In this document: piece by piece, positions 12,151 to 21,339 of the stretch
Position numbering within the stretch: position 1 is the first letter of the stretch
How the letters are laid out: the number at the start of each line of letters is the position of its first letter
Translations under genes and position numbers: made by a program
Notes under the pieces: model-generated
Told to the model about the DNA's origin: nothing
Databases searched by the model: none
Seen by the model: the letters and a program-made list of their open reading frames with translations, nothing else
Assembly (NCBI GenBank): GCA_963555705.1
Contig: OY743184.1
Location: forward strand, 27,296,639-27,360,638
Reading direction: 5' to 3'
Length of the DNA stretch: 64,000 nucleotides
Origin: Ligustrum vulgare
Taxonomy: Eukaryota > Streptophyta > Magnoliopsida > Lamiales > Oleaceae

Positions 12151-13485
12151 ACCCCTCCAAAGTCACAATTGGTCACACAAAGTCGCAATTTGGTCAAACG
12201 AGGTCACAGAAGGTCACAATTAGGTCAAACAAGGTCATTGTTAGATCACACGAGGTCACAGGTCGATCACATAAAGTCACGCTTCATTTTTACAAAGTCA
12301 CAGTTCGGTCACACATAGTTATATTTGACACAATTGTATGTCACATCACGTCCTCGTCCAATGGTCACACCAAGTCAAAGTTGGTCACAATCTATATAAT
12401 TGGTCACAATGATCCATAATTTATTACATATTATTTATTTATTGGTCATAGTTACCTAATAATTGGTCATAGTCATCAATAATTGATCACAATTTATTTA
12501 TTGATTGATCAAAACTTACTTGTTTTCTTGATCACATTCGCACTTATCATAAGTCGCACAAACTCACAATTAGTCAATATTTTGATCACATATACCTATA
12601 ATTGATCAAAATTATCATATAATTGGTACGTATTATTTATTTATTTGTCATAATTTACACGTTTCCTCAATCACAATTAGTTAAAATTTTTGTTACAATT
12701 ACCTAATATTTGGTCACATTCCGTATTCTTAGTTTTCTTGGTCACATCCCCCATTCTCACAAGTCACAATTAGTAAATATTTTGGTCACATTTACCTAAT
12801 AATTGGTCACATCCCGTACTTGATCACACAAAGTCACGATTTGAACATACAAGGTCGCAGTTCGATCATACAAAGTCTCAATTTGGTCATACAAGGTCAC
12901 AGTTCAATCACACGATGTCATAGTTCAGTCACATGTGTTACCAAACTATGAACTTGTGTGATCGAACCGTGTCTTCGTGTGACCAACTGTGAATTTATGT
13001 GATCGAATTGTGACTTTGTGTGACCGAATTTTGCAACTAAACCAATTGTTATCTAACTGTGACCTCGTGTAACCAAACTATGACCTTGTGTGATCAAACT
13101 ATGACCTTGTGTGACCAACTGTGACTTTAGGAATGTGTGGGTAGGTGGGTGAGGTTTTTTAACTAAATTTGTAATGTGACATTGTGTGACCAATTGTGAC
13201 ATCGTGTGACATGTTGTGACTTTACATGTGGGGTGGGGTGGGGTAGGGTGGGGTGATCAAATTATTAGGTAAGTGTAACCAAACTGTCGACTAAATGTGA
13301 CTTTGTGTGACTTATGAAGAGTAGGGAATGTGGCCAATTATTAGGTAATTATGACAAAAAATATTAACTAATCATGAAAAAAAACGAGTAAGTTGTGACC
13401 AATAAATAAATAATATGTGACCACTTATAAATGATTGTGACCAATTATATTAAAGGTTGTGACCATCTATAACTTTTTGTGACCA
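12150..13485. repeat. Degenerate 'ggtcaca' array that inverts midway
   Basis: From about 12150 to 12940 the plus strand is full of ggtcacac / aaggtcacag words. From about 12945 to 13485 the complementary words (tgtgaccaa, cgtgtgaccaactgtgac) dominate. The domain is therefore a loose, large inverted repeat made of short degenerate units, able to fold back on itself. It is broken by the Gypsy insertion at 13490. No gene. Confidence 0.65.
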
Positions 13486-13489
13486 TTGG

Positions 13490-14396
13490 TGATGAGATAC
13501 CCATAAGGGAACACGACAAAACGCAGAATTAAATGAAACAAAGATAGGAAAGATCCAAATTCATCCAACAAACACAAGAACACAATAATTAAAATACTGA
13601 AAAAGATAAAATTGACGATAGGACCTGGACCCAACAATCACGACGCAATGAATGACGATACGGATTGAAGAACTCAGGTTTTCGAAACGCGACAAGGGAT
13701 GTCAAACTCCTTGATAAGTTTCTGATGGAACGCCACAAATATTCAAGAAAAATATTTGATAAGTTCAATTGACTGTTCTTCAAGAATAAGAAAAAGAAAT
13801 CCTCCTTTTCTAGAGAGAAAATTCTCACTTCAATTCAATAATATCCAAAGTTGTTATTTCATAATGAAAAAACAAAGCAATATAATGTAAAACTGACCTA
13901 ACTATGTTTAGCCGCTAATTGGGCCCAAAACATAGAAGTAAATAATTTAAAACGGAATTAAATTTTCAAAAAAAAAATGCGAAATCTGGAAAATAGATGT
14001 TACGGCCGTAACAATGTCACTTACGGCCGTAAGTGACTCTCTGTTAATGAGTTACGGCCGTAACAAGAACTCTCACGGCCGTAAGTATCAAATTGCTGAA
14101 TTTCTTCAATTCCACCAAAGAATGAGTTACGGCCGTGAGTTATTATCTTACGGCCGTAAGCATAAAAATCTTGGAATTCTTGTTTTTGACCCGAGGGGCT
14201 GTTACGGCCATGAACAACTGGTTTTACGGCAGTGAATGTGCTATTGGTCTCCAAACCTTGACCATTTGATTCGGCTCTATCCCTTTGTCTTCTCGGCTCG
14301 ATTCCAACATGAAACTTGTGCCGTTTCCCGCGTAGATCACTGTCCCATTGCCGATAGGTCGACTTCTCCTTTGGTCTCCTACTTCGGATCACATCA
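13490..14396 (-). repeat. 3' LTR of the chromovirus-like element (907 bp)
   Basis: Near-identical to 16932-17834. It holds eight copies of a TTACGGCCGTAA-type palindrome at about 14001-14233. On the minus strand the upstream coding frame continues into this LTR. The palindromes lie in U3, upstream of a TATA-like tacattatattgc (complement, near 13880). Confidence 0.85.
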
Positions 14397-14698
14397 TCCC
14401 CCCTTTCTTGGAAAGGATTCGACCTCGAATCTATATATGGCCTCTCCTTTATGTATTTCTTGCTATCGTTGGTTCGAGGGACCTGTTCATGTTTTGTGCT
14501 ATCCATCATCCTTCGTGGTTGTTCTGTCTGGCAATTAATTTTCCCTTTAGCCTTAGTTTTGTAATTTGATTGTAGTACCTGCAAAACAGAATTAGCCAAA
14601 CTAGGGAGGGATGTGTTAGCAAATGTAAATAAACTCATTTTTGTGGTGGACTCTCTTTTCTTTTTCTGAGGTCGTGGCCTCAACTCTCTTATTTTCAA
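14021..14698 (-). CDS. Pol C-terminal tail ORF running through PPT into the 3' LTR
   Basis: 225 codons on the minus strand. The middle part YIDSRSNPFQERGDDVI matches the segment DSR-NPFEEGGNDVIKTT at the end of pol in the related element at 62.4 kb, where it directly follows the integrase tail, so this is a leftover of pol after a large internal deletion. The frame crosses the polypurine tract and LTR border at 14396 and runs about 125 codons into the LTR. There five of the palindromes are read as [Y/H]-G-R-[N/K/E]. Translation of this frame is unproven. It overlaps the end of the protease frame at 14616-14698. Confidence 0.45.
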   Translation of the reverse strand: MKIRELRPRPQKKKRESTTKMSLFTFANTSLPSLANSVLQVLQSNYKTKAKGKINCQTEQPRRMMDSTKHEQVPRTNDSKKYIKERPYIDSRSNPFQERGDDVIRSRRPKEKSTYRQWDSDLRGKRHKFHVGIEPRRQRDRAESNGQGLETNSTFTAVKPVVHGRNSPSGQKQEFQDFYAYGRKIITHGRNSFFGGIEEIQQFDTYGRESSCYGRNSLTESHLRP

Positions 14699-15200
14699 TT
14701 TTCACACCCTCTCCTTTTTTTGAGGTCGTGGCCTCAACGCTCTTATTTTTCCCCTCAAACGCGTTCTTTATTTTCAAGTGGTCCTCTTGGACCTCTTTAG
14801 GTGATAGCGGAGCAAGAGTGATCCCTTTTCCACCCTTCACAAAAGAATATCGATTTTTAAACCCATCATGCACCACTCTCCTATCATGTTGCCATGGCCT
14901 TCCCAACAAAATATGCCCAACATGCATATGGACCACATCACACACAACCTCATCTCTATAACCCCCAATGGTGAATTTAATATTAACCTGCTTGTTCACC
15001 TTAAGTTCTCCCAACTCGGTTAACCACTGTAATTTATAGGGGTTCGGGTGTTTCCCCTTAGGCAATCCCAACTTCTCCACCAATAATGTACTAACCACAT
15101 TAGTACAACTTCCCCCGTCAATTACCATCCCACAAACCTTTTTCCCCACCAAATACCTAGTGTGGAAAAGATTATCCCGCTGTTCATCAATTTCAACCAT
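14616..15200 (-). CDS. Gypsy retropepsin-like protease frame
   Basis: The 194-residue frame holds a retroviral-type aspartic protease. VCGMVIDGGSCTNVVSTLLV (residues about 23-42) is the active-site region with D-G-G-S in the place of the usual D-[S/T]-G-[S/A]. It is followed by EKLGLP, PYKLQWL, the flap-like region and HILLGRPWQHDRRVVHDG, a very typical plant Gypsy protease end. The C-terminus is a repetitive charged tail (two VEATTS repeats). DGGS rather than D[ST]G is common in plant Gypsy elements, so it is not by itself a defect. It follows the gag frames on the same strand. Confidence 0.8.
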   Translation of the reverse strand: MVEIDEQRDNLFHTRYLVGKKVCGMVIDGGSCTNVVSTLLVEKLGLPKGKHPNPYKLQWLTELGELKVNKQVNIKFTIGGYRDEVVCDVVHMHVGHILLGRPWQHDRRVVHDGFKNRYSFVKGGKGITLAPLSPKEVQEDHLKIKNAFEGKNKSVEATTSKKGEGVKIENKRVEATTSEKEKRVHHKNEFIYIC

Positions 15201-15206
15201 CTTAGT

Positions 15207-15677
15207 TCAAAAATTTAGGACACGTCTATTCACAAGGGACCCTTTCACCGCATAAGTTAACCCCTTTTCATCGCTACTACTAGCCCCAACATCCACTAAC
15301 TTAGGTATTCCCTTAAATTCATCATCGGAACTAATTTCACCATTATCACGCAAGAGCATTACTTTCTTATTTGGATACTGTGATGCTATATGGCCCGACT
15401 CCAAACACTTAAAGCACTTAATATTTCTATCCCTAGTAGGTTGAGAATCAGAAATATTTTTACCTTTAGTTGTAAGTTCCTCCTTTCCCTTCGGGACGTA
15501 CTTATCATTGTGATCCTTTCTCGATTGTGATGTAGGATAAGTTCCCGGTGATTGTTTAGATATCCCCTTTCGCCTTAATTGCCTTTCCACCTTCATTGAC
15601 ATGTGCACCATGTCTTCCAGTTCCACATAATGTTGTAACTCAATGACGTTTGCAATATCTCTGTTCAGCCCACTCAA
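15207..15677 (-). CDS. Gypsy gag C-terminal part with zinc knuckle
   Basis: 156 residues continuing gag. It holds HYVELEDMVHMSMKVERQLRR, the typical helical end of the capsid-like domain, then a CCHC knuckle (CFKCLESGHIASQYPNK, with the last Cys replaced by Tyr) and an acidic end before the protease. The upstream gag frame ends at 15674 and this frame begins at 15677, a -1 type offset that is probably a frameshift mutation in a formerly single gag frame. The altered knuckle (CCHY) suggests reduced RNA-packaging function. Confidence 0.75.
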   Translation of the reverse strand: MSGLNRDIANVIELQHYVELEDMVHMSMKVERQLRRKGISKQSPGTYPTSQSRKDHNDKYVPKGKEELTTKGKNISDSQPTRDRNIKCFKCLESGHIASQYPNKKVMLLRDNGEISSDDEFKGIPKLVDVGASSSDEKGLTYAVKGSLVNRRVLNF

Positions 15678-16426
15678 AATCTAACCATTGTAGCTTTCCG
15701 GTCCTCCACCACGTTGGCCCTAATCATGGCTACCTCCATGTCTCTATGATGTTCCTCTACACTCCTAGAACCTTGCGTGAGCCCCTGCAACCTTTGATAA
15801 ATATCCCTATGATAGTGGCTTGGGACAAACCTCTTCCTCATTATGATTTTCATCTCATGCCATGTATCCACCGGCCCCTCACCATTCCTCCTTGGATCCT
15901 TCACCAACTGATCCCACCAATTAATGGCATAATTGGTGAACTCAACAACCGCTAACTTCACCTTCTTTCCTTCAGAATAATTGTGGCAATCAAACATCAA
16001 CTCTACCTTCTTCTCCCAATCTAGATAAGCCTCCGGATCACTCCTCCCATGAAAAGGTGGAATAGACATTTTTATTTTACCTAGATTATCATCTATCTCA
16101 TCCCGATCACCACGATCTCTTCTATTATTTGCCCTTTCATTCCTATCTCCTCTACCCCTTCTCCTCCTTACACTAGCCACAGATGATTGGATACTACTTC
16201 CTTCACTTGCAAACTCTTCATCATCAAACTCATATCCAACCCTTTGATTATGTCTCCCCCTATGATCTCTCCGGTCTTCCCTCCTAGCTCTAGGACCCAC
16301 ATGAGTTTGTTCCCTACACAACTTATTAATAGTTTCTTCCTGCCTATCCATCCTAGTCATCAACTTCTCAAATTGCTCATGTAAAGTCTCCATCACACCT
16401 ACATCATTGTTATTCACCTTATTCAT
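15674..16426 (-). CDS. Gypsy gag N-terminal part (retrotrans_gag)
   Basis: 250 residues: an N-terminal coiled region (ETLHEQFEKLMTRMDRQEETINKL), a long Arg/Asp-rich linker (RGRGDRNERANNRRDRGDR), then the conserved Gypsy gag core: IPPFHGRSDPEAYLDWEKKVELMFDCHNYSEGKKVKLAVVEF, INWWDQLV, DTWHEMKIIMRKRFVPSHYHRDIYQRLQGL and SVEEHHRDMEVAM. This is the retrotransposon gag (PF03732-type) domain, forming virus-like particles in the cytoplasm. It lies close to the primer site at 16.9 kb, as expected for the first gene of the minus-strand element. Confidence 0.85.
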   Translation of the reverse strand: MNKVNNNDVGVMETLHEQFEKLMTRMDRQEETINKLCREQTHVGPRARREDRRDHRGRHNQRVGYEFDDEEFASEGSSIQSSVASVRRRRGRGDRNERANNRRDRGDRDEIDDNLGKIKMSIPPFHGRSDPEAYLDWEKKVELMFDCHNYSEGKKVKLAVVEFTNYAINWWDQLVKDPRRNGEGPVDTWHEMKIIMRKRFVPSHYHRDIYQRLQGLTQGSRSVEEHHRDMEVAMIRANVVEDRKATMVRF

Positions 16427-16931
16427 ACCTTCCAGTCATTTGTTGTGGCTCGTTGATGAAGCTGCTGGCTCCCTTCTATAAATTCCCTGGTTATCCCCAA
16501 CTGATGAAGATGATGAATCCCGCTGCTAGACATTATTAGTCTTCACAGAAATAAGTAGTATATTCCTCGCAAAAATATATCGCTCGTGTATCACTCAAAA
16601 TTCCCCTTCCAAGCATTTCAAAAACAATCCAATAACTCAAGTAAGGGTAGGACACGATAAGACACGAGTAAGAACAGGAGAATTTGGAAATTGAGATAAA
16701 TTCGGAATATTCGGGAAAATAATGAAATTTTCGTTTTTTTCCTAAACTACTAGACAATTTGACTACGAATATGGCGGAAAAAATGGAATTAGATTTGGAT
16801 AAGAATTGACTAAGATAAACAAGTTTGAATTTTTTTGTGGAATTTTATATGAATCAAACAAAGAAAGAATTTACTGGCACGAAGAACAAGGAAATCAAGA
16901 ACTGAATCTAGATCCAAACTCTGATACCAGA

Positions 16932-17834
16932 TGATGAGATACCAATAAGGGAACATGACAAAACGCAGAATTAAACGAAATAAAGATAGAAAAGATCCAG
17001 AATCAGCCAACAAACATAAGAACACAATAATTAAAATAATGGAAAATATAAAATTGACGATAGGACCTGGACCCAACAATCACGAAGCAATAAATGACGA
17101 TACGGATTGAAGAACCGAGGTTTTCGAAACGCCACAAGGGATGTCAAACTCCTTGATAAGTTTCTGATTGGAACGCCACAAATATTCAAGAAAAATATTT
17201 GATAAGTTCAATGAACTGTTCTTCAAGAACAAGAAAAAGAAATCCTCCTTTTCTAGAGAGAAAATATTCACTTCAATTCAATAATATCCAAAGTTGTTAT
17301 TTCATAATGAAAAATAAAGCAATATAATGTAAAACTGACCTAACTAGGTTCAGACGTTAATTGGGCCCAAAACATAGAAGTAAATAATTAAAAACGGAAT
17401 TAAATTAAAAAAAATGTGAAATCTGGAAAATAGATGTTACGACCGTAACAATGTCACTTACGGTCGTAAGTGACTCTCTGTTAATGAGTTACGACCGTAA
17501 CAAGAACTCTCACGGCCGTAAGTATCAAATTGCTGAATTTCTTAAATTCCACCAGAGAAGGAGTTACGACCGTGAGTTATTGTCTTACGGTCGTAAGTAT
17601 AAAAATCTTGGAATTCTTGTTTTTTTACCAAAGGGGCTGTTACGGTCATGAACAACTAGTTTTACGGCCGTGAATGTGCTATTGGTCTCCAAACCTTGAC
17701 CCTTTTATTCGGCTCGATCCCTTTGTCTTCTCGGCTCGATTTCAACATGAAACTTGTGTCATTTCCCGCGTAGATCACTGTCGCATTGCCGATAGGTCGA
17801 CTTCTCCTTTGGTCTCCTACTTCGGATCACATCA
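16932..17834 (-). repeat. 5' LTR of the chromovirus-like element (903 bp)
   Basis: Aligns along its length with 13490-14396. The palindromes at about 17437-17670 differ from their partners in the other LTR mostly by C-to-T or G-to-A changes at the CCG cytosine inside CGGCCG (see findings). Confidence 0.85.
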
Positions 17835-17839
17835 ATTGG

Positions 17840-18600
17840 ACGATGAAAAGTATAAGAAAAAAATCATTTTTGGGCGGGGTCGGTTTGTTGGGTGGGTGGC
17901 GGGGTAGGGACGGGGTGTGACAAATTAGAAGAAGAAAATTCATTTTTGGGTAGGGGTGGGGTTGGTGGGTGACGGGTATAGGGTCGAGACGGGGTGTGTA
18001 AAAGAAAAAAAAATGAGTGGGGTGGGTAGTGGTGGGGTTGTTGGGTCACGGGCATAGGGTCGGGATGGGGTGTGAATAAATAGAAAAAAAATCATTTTTG
18101 GGTGGGGTCAGTTGGTTAGGTGGGTGACGGGGTATGGTCGGGAGCGAGGTGGGAGGGGGTGTGAAAAATTGAAGAAAAAAATTATTTTTTGGGGGTGGGT
18201 ATGAATGGGATGGGTGGGTTTGGTGGGGGTGGGGTGGGTGCAAGGGTAGGGTCTGGGTGTGGTGTGAAAAAGTGGAAAAAAAATTATTTTTTGGTGGGGG
18301 TGGGGTCGATTGGTTCGGTGGGTAGCTAGTAGGTTCGGGGGCGGGGTGGGTGTAGAAAATTAGAAGAAAAAAATCATTTTTGGGTGGGGTGGGTGGCGGG
18401 GTAGGGTGGGAAAACACGGATAGATAAAAAAAATTCATTTTGTGGGGTGGGTGGGGTGGGGTTGCTGGGGGTGTGAAGTAGAAGAAAAAAAAATCATTTT
18501 TGGTGTAGGTGGGATCGGTAGGGTGGTGTCGGGCTGGGTGGTCGTAGGTAGAAAAGTTGAAGGAAAAATATCATTTTTACGGTGAGGTGGGGTAGGGTGG
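17840..18600 (+). repeat. G-rich tandem array, ~60-100 bp units
   Basis: About ten degenerate units, each with a short A-rich/T-rich hinge (agaagaaaaaaatcattttt) followed by 40-60 bases of gggtgggg-type sequence. The plus strand has dense runs of three or more G. No gene; proline- or glycine-rich frames seen here come from the repeat. Confidence 0.8.
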
Positions 18601-19680
18601 GTGGCGAGGCGGGCAGGGTGTGTCGTGGTCTGTGGCTATGATAAGATCAATTTGTCACTTTGCGATGAGGTGGGGTAGGGTCGAGTGGAGTGGTGTTGGG
18701 TTGGGGTGGGATGGGGAAGTGTAGGAAAATATCGGGAGAATATAAAAATAAATTTATTTTTGGGGTGGAGTAGGATATGGGTGGTGAGGTGGGGTTGGTG
18801 GGTCGGGAGATGTGGCTAGGGTGAGATCAATTTGTCACTTTGCGATGAGGTGGGGTGGGGTAGGGTAGGGTAGGATCAAGTGGGGTTAGGTTGGGGTGGG
18901 TTGGGTTGGGGAAGTGTAGTAAAACATCGAGAGAAAATAAAAATAAACTTATTTTTGGGATGGGGTAGGATATGGGTGGTGAGGCGGGGTGGGTGGTGGA
19001 TTGGAGGATGTGGTTAGGGTGAGATCAATTTGTCACTTTAAGATGGGTGGGTGGGTGGGTGGGATGGGATGGGATGGGGAATGATAGAAAAATATGAAAG
19101 GAAAAAAATAAAAATTATTTTTTGTGTAGGGTGGGTGGGGTGGGTGGTGGTCTGTGGTTGGGATAAGATCAATTTGTCACTTTGCGATGATGTGGTAGGG
19201 TCGAGTGGAGTGGGGTTGGGTTGGGGATTGGAGAAGTGTTGGAAAATATCGGGAGAAAATAAAAATAAACTTATTTTTGGGGTAGGGTAGGATATGGGTG
19301 GTGAGATGGTGTGGGTGGGTGGGGTCTAGTGATGTGACGAGGGTGAGATCAATTTGTCACTTTGGGGTGGCGTGGGGTGGGGTGGGGTCGAGTAGGGTTG
19401 GGTTGGGGGTGGGATGGGATGGGATGGGGAAATGTAGGAAAACATCGAGAGAAAATAAAAATAAACTTATTTTTTGGGTGGGCAGGATATGGGTGGGGGT
19501 GAGGGATGTGGATAGGGTGAGATCAATTTGTCACTTTGCAATGAGGTGGGGTAGGGTCGAGTGGAGTTGGGGTAGGGGTGAAATGGGGAATGATAGGAAA
19601 ACATCGAAAGGAAAAAAATAAAAATTATTTTGGGGTGGGTGGTGGGAGGGGCGGGGTGGGGTGGTAGTAGGTTGTGACGT
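18600..19680 (+). repeat. G-rich tandem array, ~145-195 bp units
   Basis: Six units marked by the word gagatcaatttgtcacttt (near 18645, 18826, 19021, 19165, 19347, 19518). Each contains a second conserved word gaaaatatcgggagaaaataaaaataaacttatttttggg and G-rich stretches between. It directly continues the 17.8-18.6 kb array with a different unit. No gene. Confidence 0.8.
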
Positions 19681-20215
19681 CAAAATTTGAAATTTTGATT
19701 TAATATCATATTAATTTTAATATAATATATAGTAGATAATTATGTTTATCTTATATATATTATTATATTTATTTTTAATTATTAAACATCTAACTAAATG
19801 AATTAACACCTGAATGTTAAAAAAAAAAAAAAAAGATTTCATTCATACGATTTTTGAATTGCATCTTTGAAACACAAGGTTTTAAGTAATTTTCCCTACT
19901 AAATAATTTATGACTTCTAACGGGACAAGAATGTAATTAAAAATATAATTTTGAATAATATCACAAATAAATTAAAATTTTATTTAAAATAATTTTGGGA
20001 TTTAAAATAACTAAATTTTGGAATTAAAAATGATTTTGAATTTAAATAATTTTAAAAATTCGAAATTGGCTTAAAATCGAATTGGACTCGATTTCATATA
20101 TTGGCTCGAAATACATAGCTAGACAAATATTCTTTTAAAATAAATGGGATAAGTCATAGCGACACGTCTTTATAGTATTTTATTTAAAATAATGAAAAAT
20201 TCTCGATCGCTACAA
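19681..20215. other. AT-rich spacer, no gene
   Basis: Very AT-rich with a 15-A run near 19820 and short inverted AT words. Nothing recognisable. Confidence 0.5.
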
Positions 20216-20222
20216 GTACACA

Positions 20223-20600
20223 TGTACTTGCAACCGATTCCAAATTGACGAGTTACCTTGTCCACGTGCATTAGCTGTCATCAGGTCGAAGGAGGAACAA
20301 CCTTATAAATATTTTCTGCTTTTCACACAAAGGATGTTATGTTGACATCTACTCTGATAGAATTATCCCCCTCGATGACTGTGGTGGTTGGAAAAACCTG
20401 AATAGTGGAATCCATGAGGAGGTATATCCTCCAATGTCAAAGAGATAACCAGGGAGGCCTAAGAATACAAGGATAAGAACAAGGGCAGAGAGCATTCACC
20501 CCTCAAGATGTGGAAGATGTGACGGGTAAGTGCACAATAGAAGGAGATGTAAGCAACCTCCACCGGTTGGTTCATGTTAGTAAGCATAAACGTGGTCCAG
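20223..20600 (+). pseudogene. MULE (MURA-type) transposase C-terminal remnant
   Basis: The plus strand reads CTCNRFQIDELPCPRALAVIRS from 20223. This is the SWIM zinc finger of plant MuDR transposases (C-x-C...C-x-H), here with the final His replaced by Arg. After a frameshift it continues as VDIYSDRIIPLDDCGGWKN, EEVYPPMSKR, PGRPKNTRIR and CGRCDG-VHNRRRC, the standard tail with a PPGRPKK.R motif and a CCHC knuckle. At least two internal stops and one frameshift; not functional. It may be the former coding part of an element that owned the adjacent arrays, which is inference. Confidence 0.7.
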
Positions 20601-20934
20601 AAGTAAATGGAATCGAAGAATAGTGATAAGATACCTTTCGCCTATCGTTTCTATACAGTTATTCTTTTAAATTATTGCCTAATGGTGTATGGAAACATTT
20701 GTTTTTGAAATAAACAAATGCTTGGTTGCAAAATTGCTATCTTTAATTTTTGGATGCACATGAAATGTTAGAAAAGATGTGTTTGCTATAGTTAAATCTA
20801 GTACATTTTTCACAAATATCAGATGTCTCACATGAAAATGCACAAATTGTGAAAATCTCAGGTCCTCAAGAGTTTCTTTACATTTTCAACCCAAATTACA
20901 ACTCGCTAATAATAGTCTCGATAAATTTCACTTC

Positions 20935-21076
20935 TTAAGATTTCGGCACCATAACTTCATCATGATCCAAATGTTTCAATGCGTAACTATGGAAATCAAG
21001 AGACCCAATAATCTCTTTCAATGTACCGTCATAACCATGTAATGCTTTACAAAAGAAATAATATGGCAGAAAGATC
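20935..21076 (-). pseudogene. Unidentified candidate terminal exon
   Basis: On the minus strand an acceptor-like gttacag (about 21083-21077) precedes an open frame of 47 codons ending in TAA at 20935: it contains FLPYYFFCKALHGYDGTLKE and ends SYALKHLDHDEVMVPKS. The composition and the clean acceptor look like a real plant last exon, but I do not recognise the family. No other exon of the same protein is certain; see the neighbouring candidate at about 21190-21330. It could be a gene fragment carried by a transposon. Confidence 0.3.
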
Positions 21077-21189
21077 TGTAACAATGTAAGCACATAAAAG
21101 CTGACTATCTAGTCAGCATGTAAATATTGGGATACATTCATACTACAAATGCAATTGTCTTTCCCAGTAAGTTTTCCAGTAACCAGTGG

Positions 21190-21330
21190 TTTCGTGTATA
21201 ATTAGTAGGGTTTGTCAGGCTTTTCTTCTTTATAAAATTTCCCTGTAAGTTTTTGCCACTGAGGCATTAACTTGAAGTCTATAATTCCAGCAGCATTAGT
21301 ACTGGTCGACTGCTCTGCCTCAGTACAACG
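21190..21330 (-). pseudogene. Unidentified candidate exon
   Basis: The minus strand after a possible acceptor (ctgaggcag) reads QSTSTNAAGIIDFKLMPQWQ and on to FYKEEKPDKPY, then a stop. It has coding-like composition and lies about 110 bp upstream (in minus sense) of the other candidate exon. Since it ends in a stop, the two cannot be joined simply; they may be alternative ends or parts of different fragments. Family unknown. Confidence 0.25.
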
Positions 21331-21339
21331 AGTATAAAA

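Larger units (their letters stand above)
13490..17834 (-). mobile_element. Complete non-autonomous Gypsy (chromovirus-like) retrotransposon
   Basis: LTRs at 13490-14396 (3' LTR in element orientation) and 16932-17834 (5' LTR), both TGATG(TGATCC)...(GGTATC)TCATCA on the minus strand, with a perfect TSD ATTGG (13485-13489, 17835-17839). A tRNA-Met primer site (complement of ctctgatacca, about 16919-16929) adjoins the 5' LTR. A polypurine tract (complement of tccccccttt, 14397-14406) adjoins the 3' LTR. The 2.5-kb interior codes only for gag, protease and a pol tail; RT, RNase H and integrase are gone, so mobility would need a helper. Confidence 0.9.

Noticed and set aside
17864..18438. Proline-rich minus-strand ORFs (extensin-like look)
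   Set aside because: Direct translation of the G-rich tandem array; composition only.
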